Positions 11,946-25,341 of a stretch of DNA of 64,000 nt are shown one piece after another; the stretch's first letter is position 1, and each line of letters starts with the position of its first letter. The position numbers and the translations under genes are program-made. Under the pieces are notes generated by a model. The model was not told the DNA's origin. It was given only the letters and a program-made list of their open reading frames with translations, and searched no databases. This DNA is from Hydractinia symbiolongicarpus (Eukaryota; Cnidaria; Hydrozoa; Anthoathecata; Hydractiniidae): NCBI RefSeq assembly GCF_029227915.1, contig NC_079881.1, positions 992,001 through 1,056,000 of the forward strand. Direction: 5' to 3'.

Positions 11946-14900
11946 ACCACTAAAACGCATGAGACTTGTTGTTTACAAAAATGTTTTCATTTTTGATGAG
12001 ACGCTGATTAAAAGAAGTTTAATCGCCGGCAAACGAAAACCCGCGACTTCCCGTAAATCCCCGACTCGGCCCGTATAGTCAAAAGTAAACAAAGAAAGTG
12101 CCCAGGGAGTAAACTCATTTCCCGAACGATTTTTTAAATTGTTTTTTCACCACTAAAACGCATGAGACTTGTAGTTTTTAGAAATGTTTTCATTTTTGAT
12201 GAGACGCTTATTGAAAGTGGTTTAATCGCTGGCAAACGCAAACCCACGATTTCCCGTAAATCCCGGACTCGGCCCGTATAGTCAAAAGTACACAAAGAAA
12301 GTACCCAGGGAGTAAACTCATTTCCCGAACGATTTTTTAAATTATTTTTTCACCACTAAAACGCATGAGACTTGTAATATTCAAAAATGTTTTCATTTTT
12401 GATGAGACGCTGAATAAAAGAAGTTTATTCGCCGGCAAACAAAAACCCGCGATTTCCCGTAAATCCCGGATTCGGCCCGTATAGTCAAAAGTATAAAAAG
12501 AAGGTACCCAGGGAGTAAACTCATTTCCCGAACGATTTTTTAAATTATTTTTTCACCACTAAAACGCATGAGACTTGTAGTTTTCAGAAATGTTTTCATT
12601 TTTGATGAGATGCTTAGTGAAAGTGGTTTAATCGCCGGCAAACGAAATTCCGCGATTTCCCGTAAATCCCGGGCTTGGCCCGTGTAGTCGAATGTATACA
12701 ATGAAAGTACCCTGTGAGTAAACTCATTTCCAAAACGATTTTTTAAATTATCTTTTCACCACTAAAACGCATGAGACTTGTAGTTTACAAAAATGTTTTC
12801 ATTTTTGATGAGACGCTGAATAAAAGAAGTTTAATCGCCGGCAAACGAAAACCTGCGATTTCCCGTAAATACCGGACTCGGCCCGTATAGTCAAAATTAT
12901 ACAAAGAAAGTACCCTGGGAGTAAGCTCATTTCCCGAACGATTTTTTAAATTATTTTTTCACCACTAAAACGCATGAGACTTGTTGTTTACAAAAATGTT
13001 TTCATTTTTGATGAGACGCTGATTAAAAGAAGTTTAATCGCCGGCAAACGAAAACCCGCGACTTCCCGTAAATCCCCGACTCGGCCCGTATAGTCAAAAG
13101 TAAACAAAGAAAGTGCCCAGGGAGTAAACTCATTTCCCGAACGATTTTTTAAATTGTTTTTTCACCACTAAAACGCATGAGACTTGTAGTTTTTAGAAAT
13201 GTTTTCATTTTTGATGAGACGCTTATTGAAAGTGGTTTAATCGCTGGCAAACGCAAACCCACGATTTCCCGTAAATCCCGGACTCGGCCCGTATAGTCAA
13301 AAGTACACAAAGAAAGTACCCAGGGAGTAAACTCATTTCCCGAACGATTTTTTAAATTATTTTTTCACCACTAAAACGCATGAGACTTGTAATATTCAAA
13401 AATGTTTTCATTTTTGATGAGACGCTGAATAAAAGAAGTTTATTCGCCGGCAAACGAAAACGCGCGATTTCCCGTAAATCCCGGATTCGGCCCGTATAGT
13501 CAAAAGTATAAAAAGAAGGTACCCAGGGAGTAAACTCATTTCCCGAACGATTTTTTAAATTATTTTTTCACCACTAAAACGCATGAGACTTGTAGTTTTC
13601 AGAAATGTTTTCATTTTTGATGAGATGCTTAGTGAAAGTGGTTTAATCGCCGGCAAACGAAATTCCGCGATTTCCCGTAAATCCCGGGCTTGGCCCGTGT
13701 AGTCGAATGTATACAATGAAAGTACCCTGTGAGTAAACTCATTTCCAAAACGATTTTTTAAATTATCTTTTCACCACTAAAACGCATGAGACTTGTAGTT
13801 TACAAAAATGTTTTCATTTTTGATGAGACGCTGAATAAAAGAAGTTTAATCGCCGGCAAACGAAAACCTGCGATTTCCCGTAAATACCGGACTCGGCCCG
13901 TATAGTCAAAATTATACAAAGAAAGTACCCTGGGAGTAAGCTCATTTCCCGAACGATTTTTTAAATTATTTTTTCACCACTAAAACGCATGAGACTTGTT
14001 GTTTACAAAAATGTTTTCATTTTTGATGAGACGCTGATTAAAAGAAGTTTAATCGCCCGCAAACGAAAACCCGCGACTTCCCGTAAATCCCCGACTCGGC
14101 CCGTATAGTCAAAAGTAAACAAAGAAAGTACCCAGGGAGTAAACTCATTTCCCGAACGATTTTTTAAATTGTTTTTTCACCACTAAAACGCATGAGACTT
14201 GTAGTTTTTAGAAATGTTTTCATTTTTGATGAGACGCTTAGTGAAAGTGGTTTAATCGCTGGCAAACGCAAACCCGCGATTTCCCGTAAATCCCGGACTC
14301 GGCCCGTATAGTCAAAAGTACACAAAGAAAGTACCCAGGGAGTAAAATCATTTCCCGAACGATTTTTTAAATTATTTTTTTACCACTAAAACGCATGAGA
14401 CTTGTAATATTCAAAAATGTTTTCATTTTTGATGAGACGCTGAATAAAAGAAGTTTAATCGCCGGCAAACGAAAACCCGCGATTTCCCGTAAATCCCGGA
14501 TTCGGCCCGTATAGTCAAAAGTATATAAAGAAGGTACCCAGGGAGTAAACTCAATTCCCGAACGATTTTATAAATTATTTTTTCACCACTAAAACGCATG
14601 AGACTTGTAGTTTTCAGAAATGTTTTCATTTTTGATGAGATGCTTAGTGAAAGTGGTTTAATCGCCGGCAAACGAAATTCCGCGATTTCCCGTAAATCCC
14701 GGGCTTGGCCCGTGTAGTCGAATGTATACAAAGAAAGTACCCTGTGAGTAAACTCATTTCCAAAACGATTTTTTAAATTATCTTTTCACCACTAAAACGC
14801 ATGAGACTTGTTGTTTACAAAAATTTTTTCATTTTTGATGAGACGCTGATTAAAAGAAGTTTAATCGCCCGCAAACGAAAACCCGCGACTTCCCGTAAAT

Positions 14901-17900
14901 CCCCGACTCGGCCCGTATAGTCAAAAGTAAACAAAGAAAGTACCCAGGGAGTAAACTCATTTCCCGAACGATTTTTTAAATTGTTTTTTCACCACTAAAA
15001 CGCATGAGACTTGTAGTTTTTAGAAATGTTTTCATTTTTGATGAGACGCTTAGTGAAAGTGGTTTAATCGCTGGCAAACGCAAACCCACGATTTCCCGTA
15101 AATCCCGGACTCGGCCCGTATAGTCAAAAGTACACAAAGAAAGTACCCAGGGAGTAAACTCATTTCCCGAACGATTTTTTAAATTATTTTTTCACCACTA
15201 AAACGCATGAGACTTGTAATATTCAAAAATGTTTTCATTTTTGATGAGACGCTGAATAAAAGAAGTTTATTCGCCGGCAAACGAAAACCCGCGATTTCCC
15301 GTAAATCCCGGATTCGGCCCGTATAGTCAAAAGTATAAAAAGAAGGTACCCAGGGAGTAAACTCATTTCCCGAACGATTTTTTAAATTATTTTTTCACCA
15401 CTAAAACGCATGAGACTTGTAGTTTTCAGAAATGTTTTCATTTTTGATGAGATGCTTAGTGAAAGTGGTTTAATCGCCGGCAAACGAAATTCCGCGATTT
15501 CCCGTAAATCCCGGGCTTGGCCCGTGTAGTCGAATGTATACAATGAAAGTACCCTGTGAGTAAACTCATTTCCAAAACGATTTTTTAAATTATCTTTTCA
15601 CCACTAAAACGCATGAGACTTGTAGTTTACAAAAATGTTTTCATTTTTGATGAGACGCTGAATAAAAGAAGTTTAATCGCCGGCAAACGAAAACCTGCGA
15701 TTTCCCGTAAATTCCGGACTCGGCCCGTATAGTCAAAAGTATACAAAGAAAGTACCCTGGGAGTAAGCTCATTTCCCGAACGATTTTTTAAATTATTTTT
15801 TCACCACTAAAACGCATGAGACTTGTTGTTTACAGAAATGTTTTCATTTTTGATGAGACGCTGATTAAAAGAAGTTTAATCGCCCGCAAACGAAAACCCG
15901 CGATTTCCCGTAAATCCCGGACTCGGCCCGTATAGTCAAAAGTACACAAAGAAAGTACCCAGGGAGTAAAATCATTTCCCGAACGATTTTTTAAATTATT
16001 TTTTCACCACTAAAACGCATGAGACTTGTAATATTCAAAAATGTTTTCATTTTTGATGAGACGCTGAATAAAAGAAGTTTAATCGCCGGCAAACGAAAAC
16101 CCGCGATTTCCCGTAAATCCCGGATTCGGCCCGTATAGTCAAAAGTATATAAAGAAGGTACCCAGGGAGTAAACTCAATTCCCGAACGATTTTTTAAATT
16201 ATTTTTTCACCACTAAAACGCATGAGACTTGTAGTTTTCAGAAATGTTTTCATTTTTGATGAGATGCTTAGTGAAAGTGGTTTAATCGCCGGCAAACGAA
16301 ATTCCGCGATTTCCCGTAAATCCCGGGCTTGGCCCGTGTAGTCGAATGTATACAAAGAAAGTACCCTGTGAGTAAACTCATTTCCAAAACGATTTTTTAA
16401 ATTATCTTTTCACCACTAAAACGCATGAGACTTGTAGTTTTCAAAAATGTTTTCATTTTTGATGAGACGCTGAATAAAAGGAGTTTAATCGCCGGCAAAC
16501 GAAAACCCGCCATTTTCCGTAAACCCCGGACTCGGCCCGTATAGCCAAAAGTATACAAAGAAAGTACCCTGGGAGTAAGCTCATTTCCCGAACGATTTTT
16601 TAAATTATTTTTTCACCATTAAAAGCATGAGACTTGTTGTTTACAAAAATGTTTTCATTTTTGATGAGACGCTGATTAAAAGAAGTTTAATCGCCGGCAA
16701 ACGAAAACCCGCGACTTCCCGTAAATCCCCGACTCGGCCCGTATAGTCAAAAGTAAACAAAGAAAGTACCCAGGGAGTAAACTCATTTCCCGAACGATTT
16801 TTTAAATTGTTTTTTCACCACTAAAACGCATGAGACTTGTAGTTTTTAGAAATGTTTTCATTTTTGATGAGACGCTTAGTGAAAGTGGTTTAATCGCTGG
16901 CAAACGCAAACCCGCGATTTCCCGTAAATCCCGGACTCGGCCCGTATAGTCAAAAGTACACAAAGAAAGTACCCAGGGAGTAAAATCATTTCCCGAACGA
17001 TTTTTTAAATTATTTTTTCACCACTAAAACGCATGAGACTTGTAATATTCAAAAATGTTTTCATTTTTGATGAGACGCTGAATAAAAGAAGTTTAATCGC
17101 CGGCAAACGAAAACCCGCGATTTCCCGTAAATCCCGGATTCGGCCCGTATAGTCAAAAGTATATAAAGAAGGTACCCAGGGAGTAAACTCAATTCCCGAA
17201 CGATTTTTTAAATTATTTTTTCACAACTAAAACGCATGAGACTTGTAGTTTTCAGAAATGTTTTCATTTTTGATGAGATGCTTAGTGAAAGTGGTTTAAT
17301 CGCCGGCAAACGAAATTCCGCGATTTCCCGTAAATCCCGGGCTTGGCCCGTGTAGTCGAATGTATACAAAGAAAGTACCCTGTGAGTAAACTCATTTCCA
17401 AAACGATTTTTTAAATTATCTTTTCACCACTAAAACGCATGAGACTTGTAGTTTTCAAAAATGTTTTCATTTTTGATGAGACGCTGAATAAAAGGAGTTT
17501 AATCGCCGGCAAACGAAAACCCGCCATTTTCCGTAAACCCCGGACTCGGACCGTATAGCCAAAAGTATACAAAGAAAGTACCCTGGGAGTAAGCTCATTT
17601 CCCGAACGATTTTTTAAATTATTTTTTCACCACTAAAACGCATGAGACTTGTTGTTTACAAAAATGTTTTCATTTTTGATGAGACGCTGATTAAAAGAAG
17701 TTTAATCGCCGGCAAACGAAAACCCGCGACTTCCCGTAAATCCCCGACTCGGCCCGTATAGTCAAAAGTAAACAAAGAAAGTACCCAGGGAGTAAACTCA
17801 TTTCCCGAACGATTTTTTAAATTGTTTTTTCACCACTAAAACGCATGAGACTTGTAGTTTTCAGAAATGTTTTCATTTTTGATGAGATGCTTAGTGAAAG

Positions 17901-20266
17901 TGGTTTAATCGCCGGCAAACGAAATTCCGCGATTTCCCGTAAATCCCGGGCTTGGCCCGTGTAGTCGAATGTATACAAAGAAAGTACCCTGTGAGTAAAC
18001 TCATTTCCAAAACGATTTTTTAAATTATCTTTTCACCACTAAAACGCATGAGACTTGTAGTTTTCAAAAATGTTTTCATTTTTGATGAGACGCTGAATAA
18101 AAGGAGTTTAATCGCCGGCAAACGAAAACCCGCCATTTTCCGTAAACCCCGGACTCGGCCCGTATAGCCAAAAGTATACAAAGAAAGTACCCTGGGAGTA
18201 AGCTCATTTCCCGAACGATTTTTTAAATTATTTTTTCACCATTAAAAGCATGAGACTTGTTGTTTACAAAAATGTTTTCATTTTTGATGAGACGCTGATT
18301 AAAAGAAGTTTAATCGCCGGCAAACGAAAACCCGCGACTTCCCGTAAATCCCCGACTCGGCCCGTATAGTCAAAAGTAAACAAAGAAAGTACCCAGGGAG
18401 TAAACTCATTTCCCGAACGATTTTTTAAATTGTTTTTTCACCACTAAAACGCATGAGACTTGTAGTTTTTAGAAATGTTTTCATTTTTGATGAGACGCTT
18501 AGTGAAAGTGGTTTAATCGCTGGCAAACGCAAACCCGCGATTTCCCGTAAATCCCGGACTCGGCCCGTATAGTCAAAAGTACACAAAGAAAGTACCCAGG
18601 GAGTAAAATCATTTCCCGAACGATTTTTTAAATTATTTTTTCACCACTAAAACGCATGAGACTTGTAATATTCAAAAATGTTTTCATTTTTGATGAGACG
18701 CTGAATAAAAGAAGTTTAATCGCCGGCAAACGAAAACCCGCGATTTCCCGTAAATCCCGGATTCGGCCCGTATAGTCAAAAGTATATAAAGAAGGTACCC
18801 AGGGAGTAAACTCAATTCCCGAACGATTTTTTAAATTATTTTTTCACAACTAAAACGCATGAGACTTGTAGTTTTCAGAAATGTTTTCATTTTTGATGAG
18901 ATGCTTAGTGAAAGTGGTTTAATCGCCGGCAAACGAAATTCCGCGATTTCCCGTAAATCCCGGGCTTGGCCCGTGTAGTCGAATGTATACAAAGAAAGTA
19001 CCCTGTGAGTAAACTCATTTCCAAAACGATTTTTTAAATTATCTTTTCACCACTAAAACGCATGAGACTTGTAGTTTTCAAAAATGTTTTCATTTTTGAT
19101 GAGACGCTGAATAAAAGGAGTTTAATCGCCGGCAAACGAAAACCCGCCATTTTCCGTAAACCCCGGACTCGGACCGTATAGCCAAAAGTATACAAAGAAA
19201 GTACCCTGGGAGTAAGCTCATTTCCCGAACGATTTTTTAAATTATTTTTTCACCACTAAAACGCATGAGACTTGTTGTTTACAAAAATGTTTTCATTTTT
19301 GATGAGACGCTGATTAAAAGAAGTTTAATCGCCGGCAAACGAAAACCCGCGACTTCCCGTAAATCCCCGACTCGGCCCGTATAGTCAAAAGTAAACAAAG
19401 AAAGTACCCAGGGAGTAAACTCATTTCCCGAACGATTTTTTAAATTGTTTTTTCACCACTAAAACGCATGAGACTTGTAGTTTTTAGAAATGTTTTCATT
19501 TTTGATGAGACGCTTAGTGAAAGTGGTTTAATCGCTGGCAAACGCAAACCCACGATTTCCCGTAAATCCCGGACTCGGCCCGTATAGTCAAAAGTACACA
19601 AAGAAAGTACCCAGGGAGTAAACTCATTTCCCGAACCATTTTTTAAATTATTTCTTCACCACTAAAACGCATGAGACTTGTAATATTCAAAAATGTTTTC
19701 ATTTTTGATGAGACGCTGAATAAAAGAAGTTTATTCGCCGGCAAACGAAAACCCGCGATTTCCCGTAAATCCCGGATTCGGCCCGTATAGTCAAAAGTAT
19801 AAAAAGAAGGTACCCAGGGAGTAAACTCATTTCCCGAACGATTTTTTAAATTATTTTTTCACCACTAAAACGCATGAGACTTGTAGTTTTCAGAAATGTT
19901 TTCATTTTTGATGAGATGCTTAGTGAAAGTGGTTTAATCGCCGGCAAACGAAATTCCGCGATTTCCCGTAAATCCCGGGCTTGGCCCGTGTAGTCGAATG
20001 TATACAAAGAAAGTACCCTGTGAGTAAACTCATTTCCAAAACGATTTTTTAAATTATCTTTTCACCACTAAAACGCATGAGACTTGTAGTTTTCAAAAAT
20101 GTTTTCATTTTTGATGAGACGCTGAATAAAAGGAGTTTAATCGCCGGCAAACGAAAACCCGCCATTTTCCGTAAACCCCGGACTCGGCCCGTATAGCCAA
20201 AAGTATACAAAGGAAGTACCCAGGGAGTAAACTAATTTCCCGAACGATTTTTTAAATTAATTTTTC
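11946..20266 (+). repeat. Five-monomer higher-order repeat (A-B-C-D-E/F, 1,015 bp) stretch
   Basis: Type markers: A 'gttgtttacaaaaatg' with 'gctgattaaaag' and an end 'aaattgttttttc'; B 'gtagtttttagaaatg' with 'cgctggcaaacgc'; C 'gtaatattcaaaaatg'; D 'gtagttttcagaaatg' with 'gatgcttagtg' and 'gaaattccgcg'; E 'gaataaaaggag' with 'cattttccg' and 'tatagccaaaag'; F 'gtagtttacaaaaatg' with 'aaacctgcg'. A starts at 11,946, 12,961 and 13,976, 1,015 bp apart. F fills the fifth place to about 15.8 kb, E after that. Some units skip members: D goes straight to A near 14.8 kb, and A straight to D near 17.85 kb. Confidence 0.9.
12961..13975 (+). repeat. Representative 1,015-bp HOR unit (A-B-C-D-F)
   Basis: One complete unit: A 12,961-13,163, B 13,164-13,366, C 13,367-13,569, D 13,570-13,772, F 13,773-13,975. 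The equivalent with E in the fifth place is 19,252-20,266 (A 19,252, B 19,455, C 19,658, D 19,861, E 20,064). Every member is exactly 203 bp in both units. Confidence 0.88.
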
Positions 20267-21290
20267 ACCACTAAAGCACATGAGACTTGTAGTTTTTAAA
20301 AATGTTTTCATTTTTGATGAGACAATAAATAAAAGAAGTTTAATCGCCGGCAAACGAAAACCCGCGACTTCCCGTAAATCCCCGACTCGGCCCGTATAGT
20401 CAAAAGTATACAAAGAAAGTACCCAGGGAGTAAACTCATTTCCAAAACGACTTTTTAAATTATTTTTTCACCACTAAAACGCATGAGACTTGTAGTTTTC
20501 AAAAATGTTTTCATTTCTGATGAGACGCTGAATAAAAGAAGTTTAATCGCCGGCAAACGAAAATCCGCCATTTCCCGTAAACCCCGGACTCGGCCCGTAT
20601 AGTCAAAAGTATACAAAGAAAGTACCGAGGGAGTAAACTCATTTCCCGAACGATTATTTAAATTATTATTTCACCACTAAAACGCACGAGACTTGTAGTT
20701 TTCAAAAATGTTTTCATTTCTGATGAGACGCTGAATAAAAGAAGTTTAATCGCCGCAAACGAAAACCCGCGATTTCCCGTAAATCCCGGACTCGGCCCGT
20801 ATAGTCAAAAGTATACAAAGAAGGTAACCAGGGAGTAAACTCGTTTCCCGAAAGATTTTTTAAATTATTTTTTCTTCACCAAAACGCATGACACTTGTAG
20901 TTTTCAGAAATGTTTTCATTTTTGATGAGACGCTTAATGAATGTGGTTTAATCGCCGGCAAACGAAAACCCGCCATTTCCCGTAAACCCCGGACTCGGCC
21001 CGTATAGTCAAAAGTATACAACGAAAGTACCCAGGGAGTAAAGTCATTTCACGAACGATTTTTTAAATTATTTTTTCACCACTATAACGCATGAGACTTG
21101 TAGTTTACAAAAATGTTTTCATTTTTGATGAGACGCTGAATAAAAGAAGTTTAATCGCCGGCAAACGAAAACCTGCGATTTCCCGTAAATACCGGACTCG
21201 GCCCGTATAGTCAAAAGTATACAAAGAAAGTACCCTGGGAGTAAGCTCATTTCCCGAACGATTTTTTAAATTATTTTTTCACCACTAAAA
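20267..21290 (+). repeat. Type G satellite block, copy 1
   Basis: Starts with a type G monomer at 20,267, marked by 'accactaaagcacatgag' and 'gagacaataaataaaag' where other monomers read 'gagacgctgaataaaag'. It is followed by monomers with 'tttctgatgag', 'gtaccgaggg', 'gtaaccaggg' and 'ctataacgcatgag' (about 21,082). The same order recurs at 25,342-26,540 (offset 5,076 at the last marker), 33.2-37.5 kb and 39.1-40.5 kb. Confidence 0.8.
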
Positions 21291-24200
21291 CGCATGAGAC
21301 TTGTTGTTTACAAAAATGTTTTTATTTTTGATGAGACGCTGAATGAAAGAAGTTTAATCGCCGGCAAACGAAAACCCGCGACTTCCCGTATATCCCCGAC
21401 TCGGCCCGTATAGTCAAAAGTAAACAAAGAAAGTACCCAGAGAGTAAACTCATTTCCCGAACGATTTTTTAAATTATTTTTTCACCACTAAAACGCATGA
21501 GACTTGTAGTTTTCAGAAATGTTTTCATTTTTGATGAGATGTTTAGTGAAAGTGGTTTAATCGCCGGCAAACGAAATTCCGCGATTTCCCGTAAATCCCG
21601 GGCTTGGCCCGTGTAGTCGAATGTATACAAAGAAAGTACCCTGTGAGTAAACTCATTTCCAAAACGATTTTTTAAATTATCTTTTCACCACTAAAACGCA
21701 TGAGACTTGTAGTTTTCAAAAATGTTTTCATTTTTGATGAGACGCTGAATAAAAGGAGTTTAATCGCCGGCAAACGAAAACCCGCCATTTTCCGTAAACC
21801 CCGGACTCGGACCGTATAGCCAAAAGTATACAAAGAAAGTACCCTGGGAGTAAGCTCATTTCCCGAACGATTTTTTAAATTATTTTTTCACCACTAAAAC
21901 GCATGAGACTTGTTGTTTACAAAAATGTTTTCATTTTTGATGAGACGCTGATTAAAAGAAGTTTAATCGCCGGCAAACGAAAACCCGCGACTTCCCGTAA
22001 ATCCCCGACTCGGCCCGTATAGTCAAAAGTAAACAAAGAAAGTACCCAGGGAGTAAACTCATTTCCCGAACGATTTTTTAAATTGTTTTTTCACCACTAA
22101 AACGCATAAGACTTGTAGTTTTAAGAAATGTTTTCATTTTTGATGAGACGCTTAGTGAAAGTGGTTTAATCGCTGGCAAACGCAAACCCGCGATTTCCCG
22201 TAAATCCCGGACTCGGCCCGTATAGTCAAAAGTACACAAAGAAAGTACCCAGGGAGTAAACTCATTTCCCGAACGATTTTTTAAATTATTTTTTCACCAC
22301 TAAAACGCATGAGACTTGTTGTTTACAAAAATGTTTTCATTTTTGATGAGACGCTGATTAAAAGAAGTTTAATCGCCCGCAAACGAAAACCCGCGACTTC
22401 CCGTAAATCCCCGACTCGGCCCGTATAGTCAAAAGTAAACAAAGGAAGTACCCAGGGAGTAAACTCATTTCCCGAACGATTTTTTAAATTGTTTTTTCAC
22501 CACTAAAACGCATGAGACTTGTAGTTTTTAGAAATGTTTTCATTTTTGATGAGACGCTTAGTGAAAGTGGTTTAATCGCTGGCAAACGCAAACCCGCGAT
22601 TTCCCGTAAATCCCGGCCTCGGCCCGTATAGTCAAAAGTACACAAAGAAAGTACCCAGGGAGTAAAATCATTTCCCGAACGATTTTTTAAATTATTTTTT
22701 CACCACTAAAACGCATGAGACTTGTAATATTCAAAAATGTTTTCATTTTTGATGAGACGCTGAATAAAAGAAGTTTAATCGCCGGCAAACGAAAACCCGC
22801 GATTTCCCGTAAATCCCGGATTCGGCCCGTATAGTCAAAAGTATAAAAAGAAGGTACCCAGGGAGTAAACTCATTTCCCGAAAGATTTTTTAAATTATTT
22901 TTTCACCACTAAAACGCATGAGACTTGTAGTTTTCAGAAATGTTTTCATTTTTGATGAGATGCTTAGTGAAAGTGGTTTAATCGCCGGCAAACGAAATTC
23001 CGCGATTTCCCGTAAATCCCGGGCTTGGCCCGTGTAGTCGAATGTATACAAAGAAAGTACCCTGTGAGTAAACTCATTTCCAAAACGATTTTTTAAATTA
23101 TCTTTTCACCACTAAAACGCATGAGACTTGTAGTTTTCAAAAATGTTTTCATTTTTGATGAGACGCTGAATAAAAGGAGTTTAATCGCCGGCAAACGAAA
23201 ACCCGCCATTTTCCGTAAACCCCGGACTCGGCCCGTATAGCCAAAAGTATACAAAGAAAGTACCCTGGGAGTAAGCTCATTTCCCGAACGATTTTTTAAA
23301 TTATTTTTTCACCACTAAAACGCATGAGACTTGTTGTTTACAAAAATGTTTTCATTTTTGATGAGACGCTGATTAAAAGAAGTTTAATCGCCGGCAAACG
23401 AAAGCCCGCGACTTCCCGTAAATCCCCGACTCGGCCCGTATAGTCAAAAGTAAACAAACAAAAATATCCAGGGAGTAAACTCATTTCCCGAACGATTTTT
23501 TAAATTGTTTTTTCACCACTAAAACGCATGAGACTTGTAGTTTTTAGAAATGTTTTCATTTTTGATGAGACGCTTAGTGAAAGTGGTTTAATCGCTGGCA
23601 AACGCAAACCCGCGATTTCCCGTAAATCCCGGACTCGGCCCGTATAGTCAAAAGTACACAAAGAAAGTACCCAGGGAGTAAACTCATTTCCCGAACGATT
23701 TTTTAAATTATTTTTTCACCACTAAAACGCATGAGACTTGTTGTTTACAAAAATGTTTTCATTTTTGATGAGACGCTGATTAAAAGAAGTTTAATCGCCC
23801 GCAAACGAAAACCCGCGACTTCCCGTAAATCCCCGACTCGGCCCGTATAGTCAAAAGTACACAAAGAAAGTACCCAGGGAGTAAAATCATTTCCCGAACG
23901 ATTTTTTAAATTATTTTTTCACCACTAAAACGCATGAGACTTGTAGTTTTCAGAAATGTTTTCATTTTTGATGAGATGCTTAGTGAAAGTGGTTTAATCG
24001 CCGGCAAACGAAATTCCGCGATTTCCCGTAAATCCCGGGCTTGGCCCGTGCAGTCGAATGTATACAAAGAAAGTAACCTGTGAGTAAACTCATTTCCAAA
24101 ACGATTTTTTAAATTATCTTTTCACCACTAAAACGCATGAGACTTGTAGTTTTCAAAAATGTTTTCATTTTTGATGAGACGCTGAATAAAAGGAGTTTAA

Positions 24201-25341
24201 TCGCCGGCAAACAAAAACCCGCCATTTTCCGTAAACCCCGGACTCGGCCCGTATAGCCAAAAGTATACAAGGAAAGTACCCTGGGAGTAAGCTCATTTCA
24301 CGAACGATTTTTTAAATTATTTTTTCACCACTAAAACGCATGAGACTTGTTGTTTACAAAAATGTTTTCATTTTTGATGAGACGCTGATTAAAAGAAGTT
24401 TAATCGCCGGCAAACGAAAACCCGCGACTTCCCGTAAATCCCCGACTCGGCCCGTATAGTCAAAAGTAAACAAAGAAAGTACCCAGGGAGTAAACTCATT
24501 TCCCGAACGATTTTTTAAATTGTTTTTTCACCACTAAAACGCATGAGACTTGTAGTTTTTAGAAATGTTTTCATTTTTGATGAGACGCTTAGTGAAAGTG
24601 GTTTAATCGCTGGCAAACGCAAACCCGCGATTTCCCGTAAATCCCGGACTCGGCCCGTATAGTCAAAAGTACACAAAGAAAGTACCCAGGGAGTAAACTC
24701 ATTTCCCGAACGATTTTTTAAATTATTTTTTCACCACTAAAACGCATGAGACTTGTAATATTCAAAAATGTTTTCATTTTTGATGAGACGCTGAATAAAA
24801 GAAGTTTATTCGCCGGCAAACGAAAACCCGCGATTTCCCGTAAATCCCGGATTCGGCCCGTATAGTCAAAAGTATAAAAAGAAGGTACCCAGGGAGTAAA
24901 CTCATTTCCCGAACGATTTTTTAAATTATTTTTTCACCACTAAAACGCATGAGAATTGTAGTTTTCAGAAATGTTTTCATTTTTGATGAGATGCTTAGTG
25001 AAAGTGGTTTAATCGCCGGCAAACGAAATTCCGAGATTTCCCGTAAATCCCGGGCTTGGCCCGTGTAGTCGAATGTATACAAAGAAAGTACCCTGTGAGT
25101 AAACTCATTTCCAAAACGATTTTTTAAATTATCTTTTCACCACTAAAACGCATGAGACTTGTAGTTTTCAAAAATGTTTTCATTTTTGATGAGACGCTGA
25201 ATAAAAGGAGTTTAATCGCCGGCAAACGAAAACCCGCCATTTTCCGTAAACCCCGGACTCGGCCCGTATAGCCAAAAGTATACAAAGGAAGTACCCAGGG
25301 AGTAAACTAATTTCCCGAACGATTTTTTAAATTAATTTTTC
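21290..25341 (+). repeat. HOR stretch with skipped members
   Basis: A-B-C-D-E order with frequent jumps. B is followed directly by A at about 22.3 and 23.7 kb, both with 'gcccgcaaacg' instead of 'gccggcaaacg' in the A monomer, so these two junctions may be copies of one event. One odd monomer near 23,451 has 'aaacaaacaaaaatatcc' where others read 'aaagaaagtaccc'. No gene seen. Confidence 0.75.

Noticed and set aside
20515-20570. Hammerhead-ribozyme-like core: 'ctgatgag' followed by 'cgaaaac' in monomers with 'tttctgatgag'
   Set aside because: Satellites do sometimes encode hammerheads, so I checked. The bases after 'ctgatga' (gacgc) do not pair with those before 'gaaa' (caaac), so stem II is missing, and most monomers read 'ttttgatgag', breaking the core.
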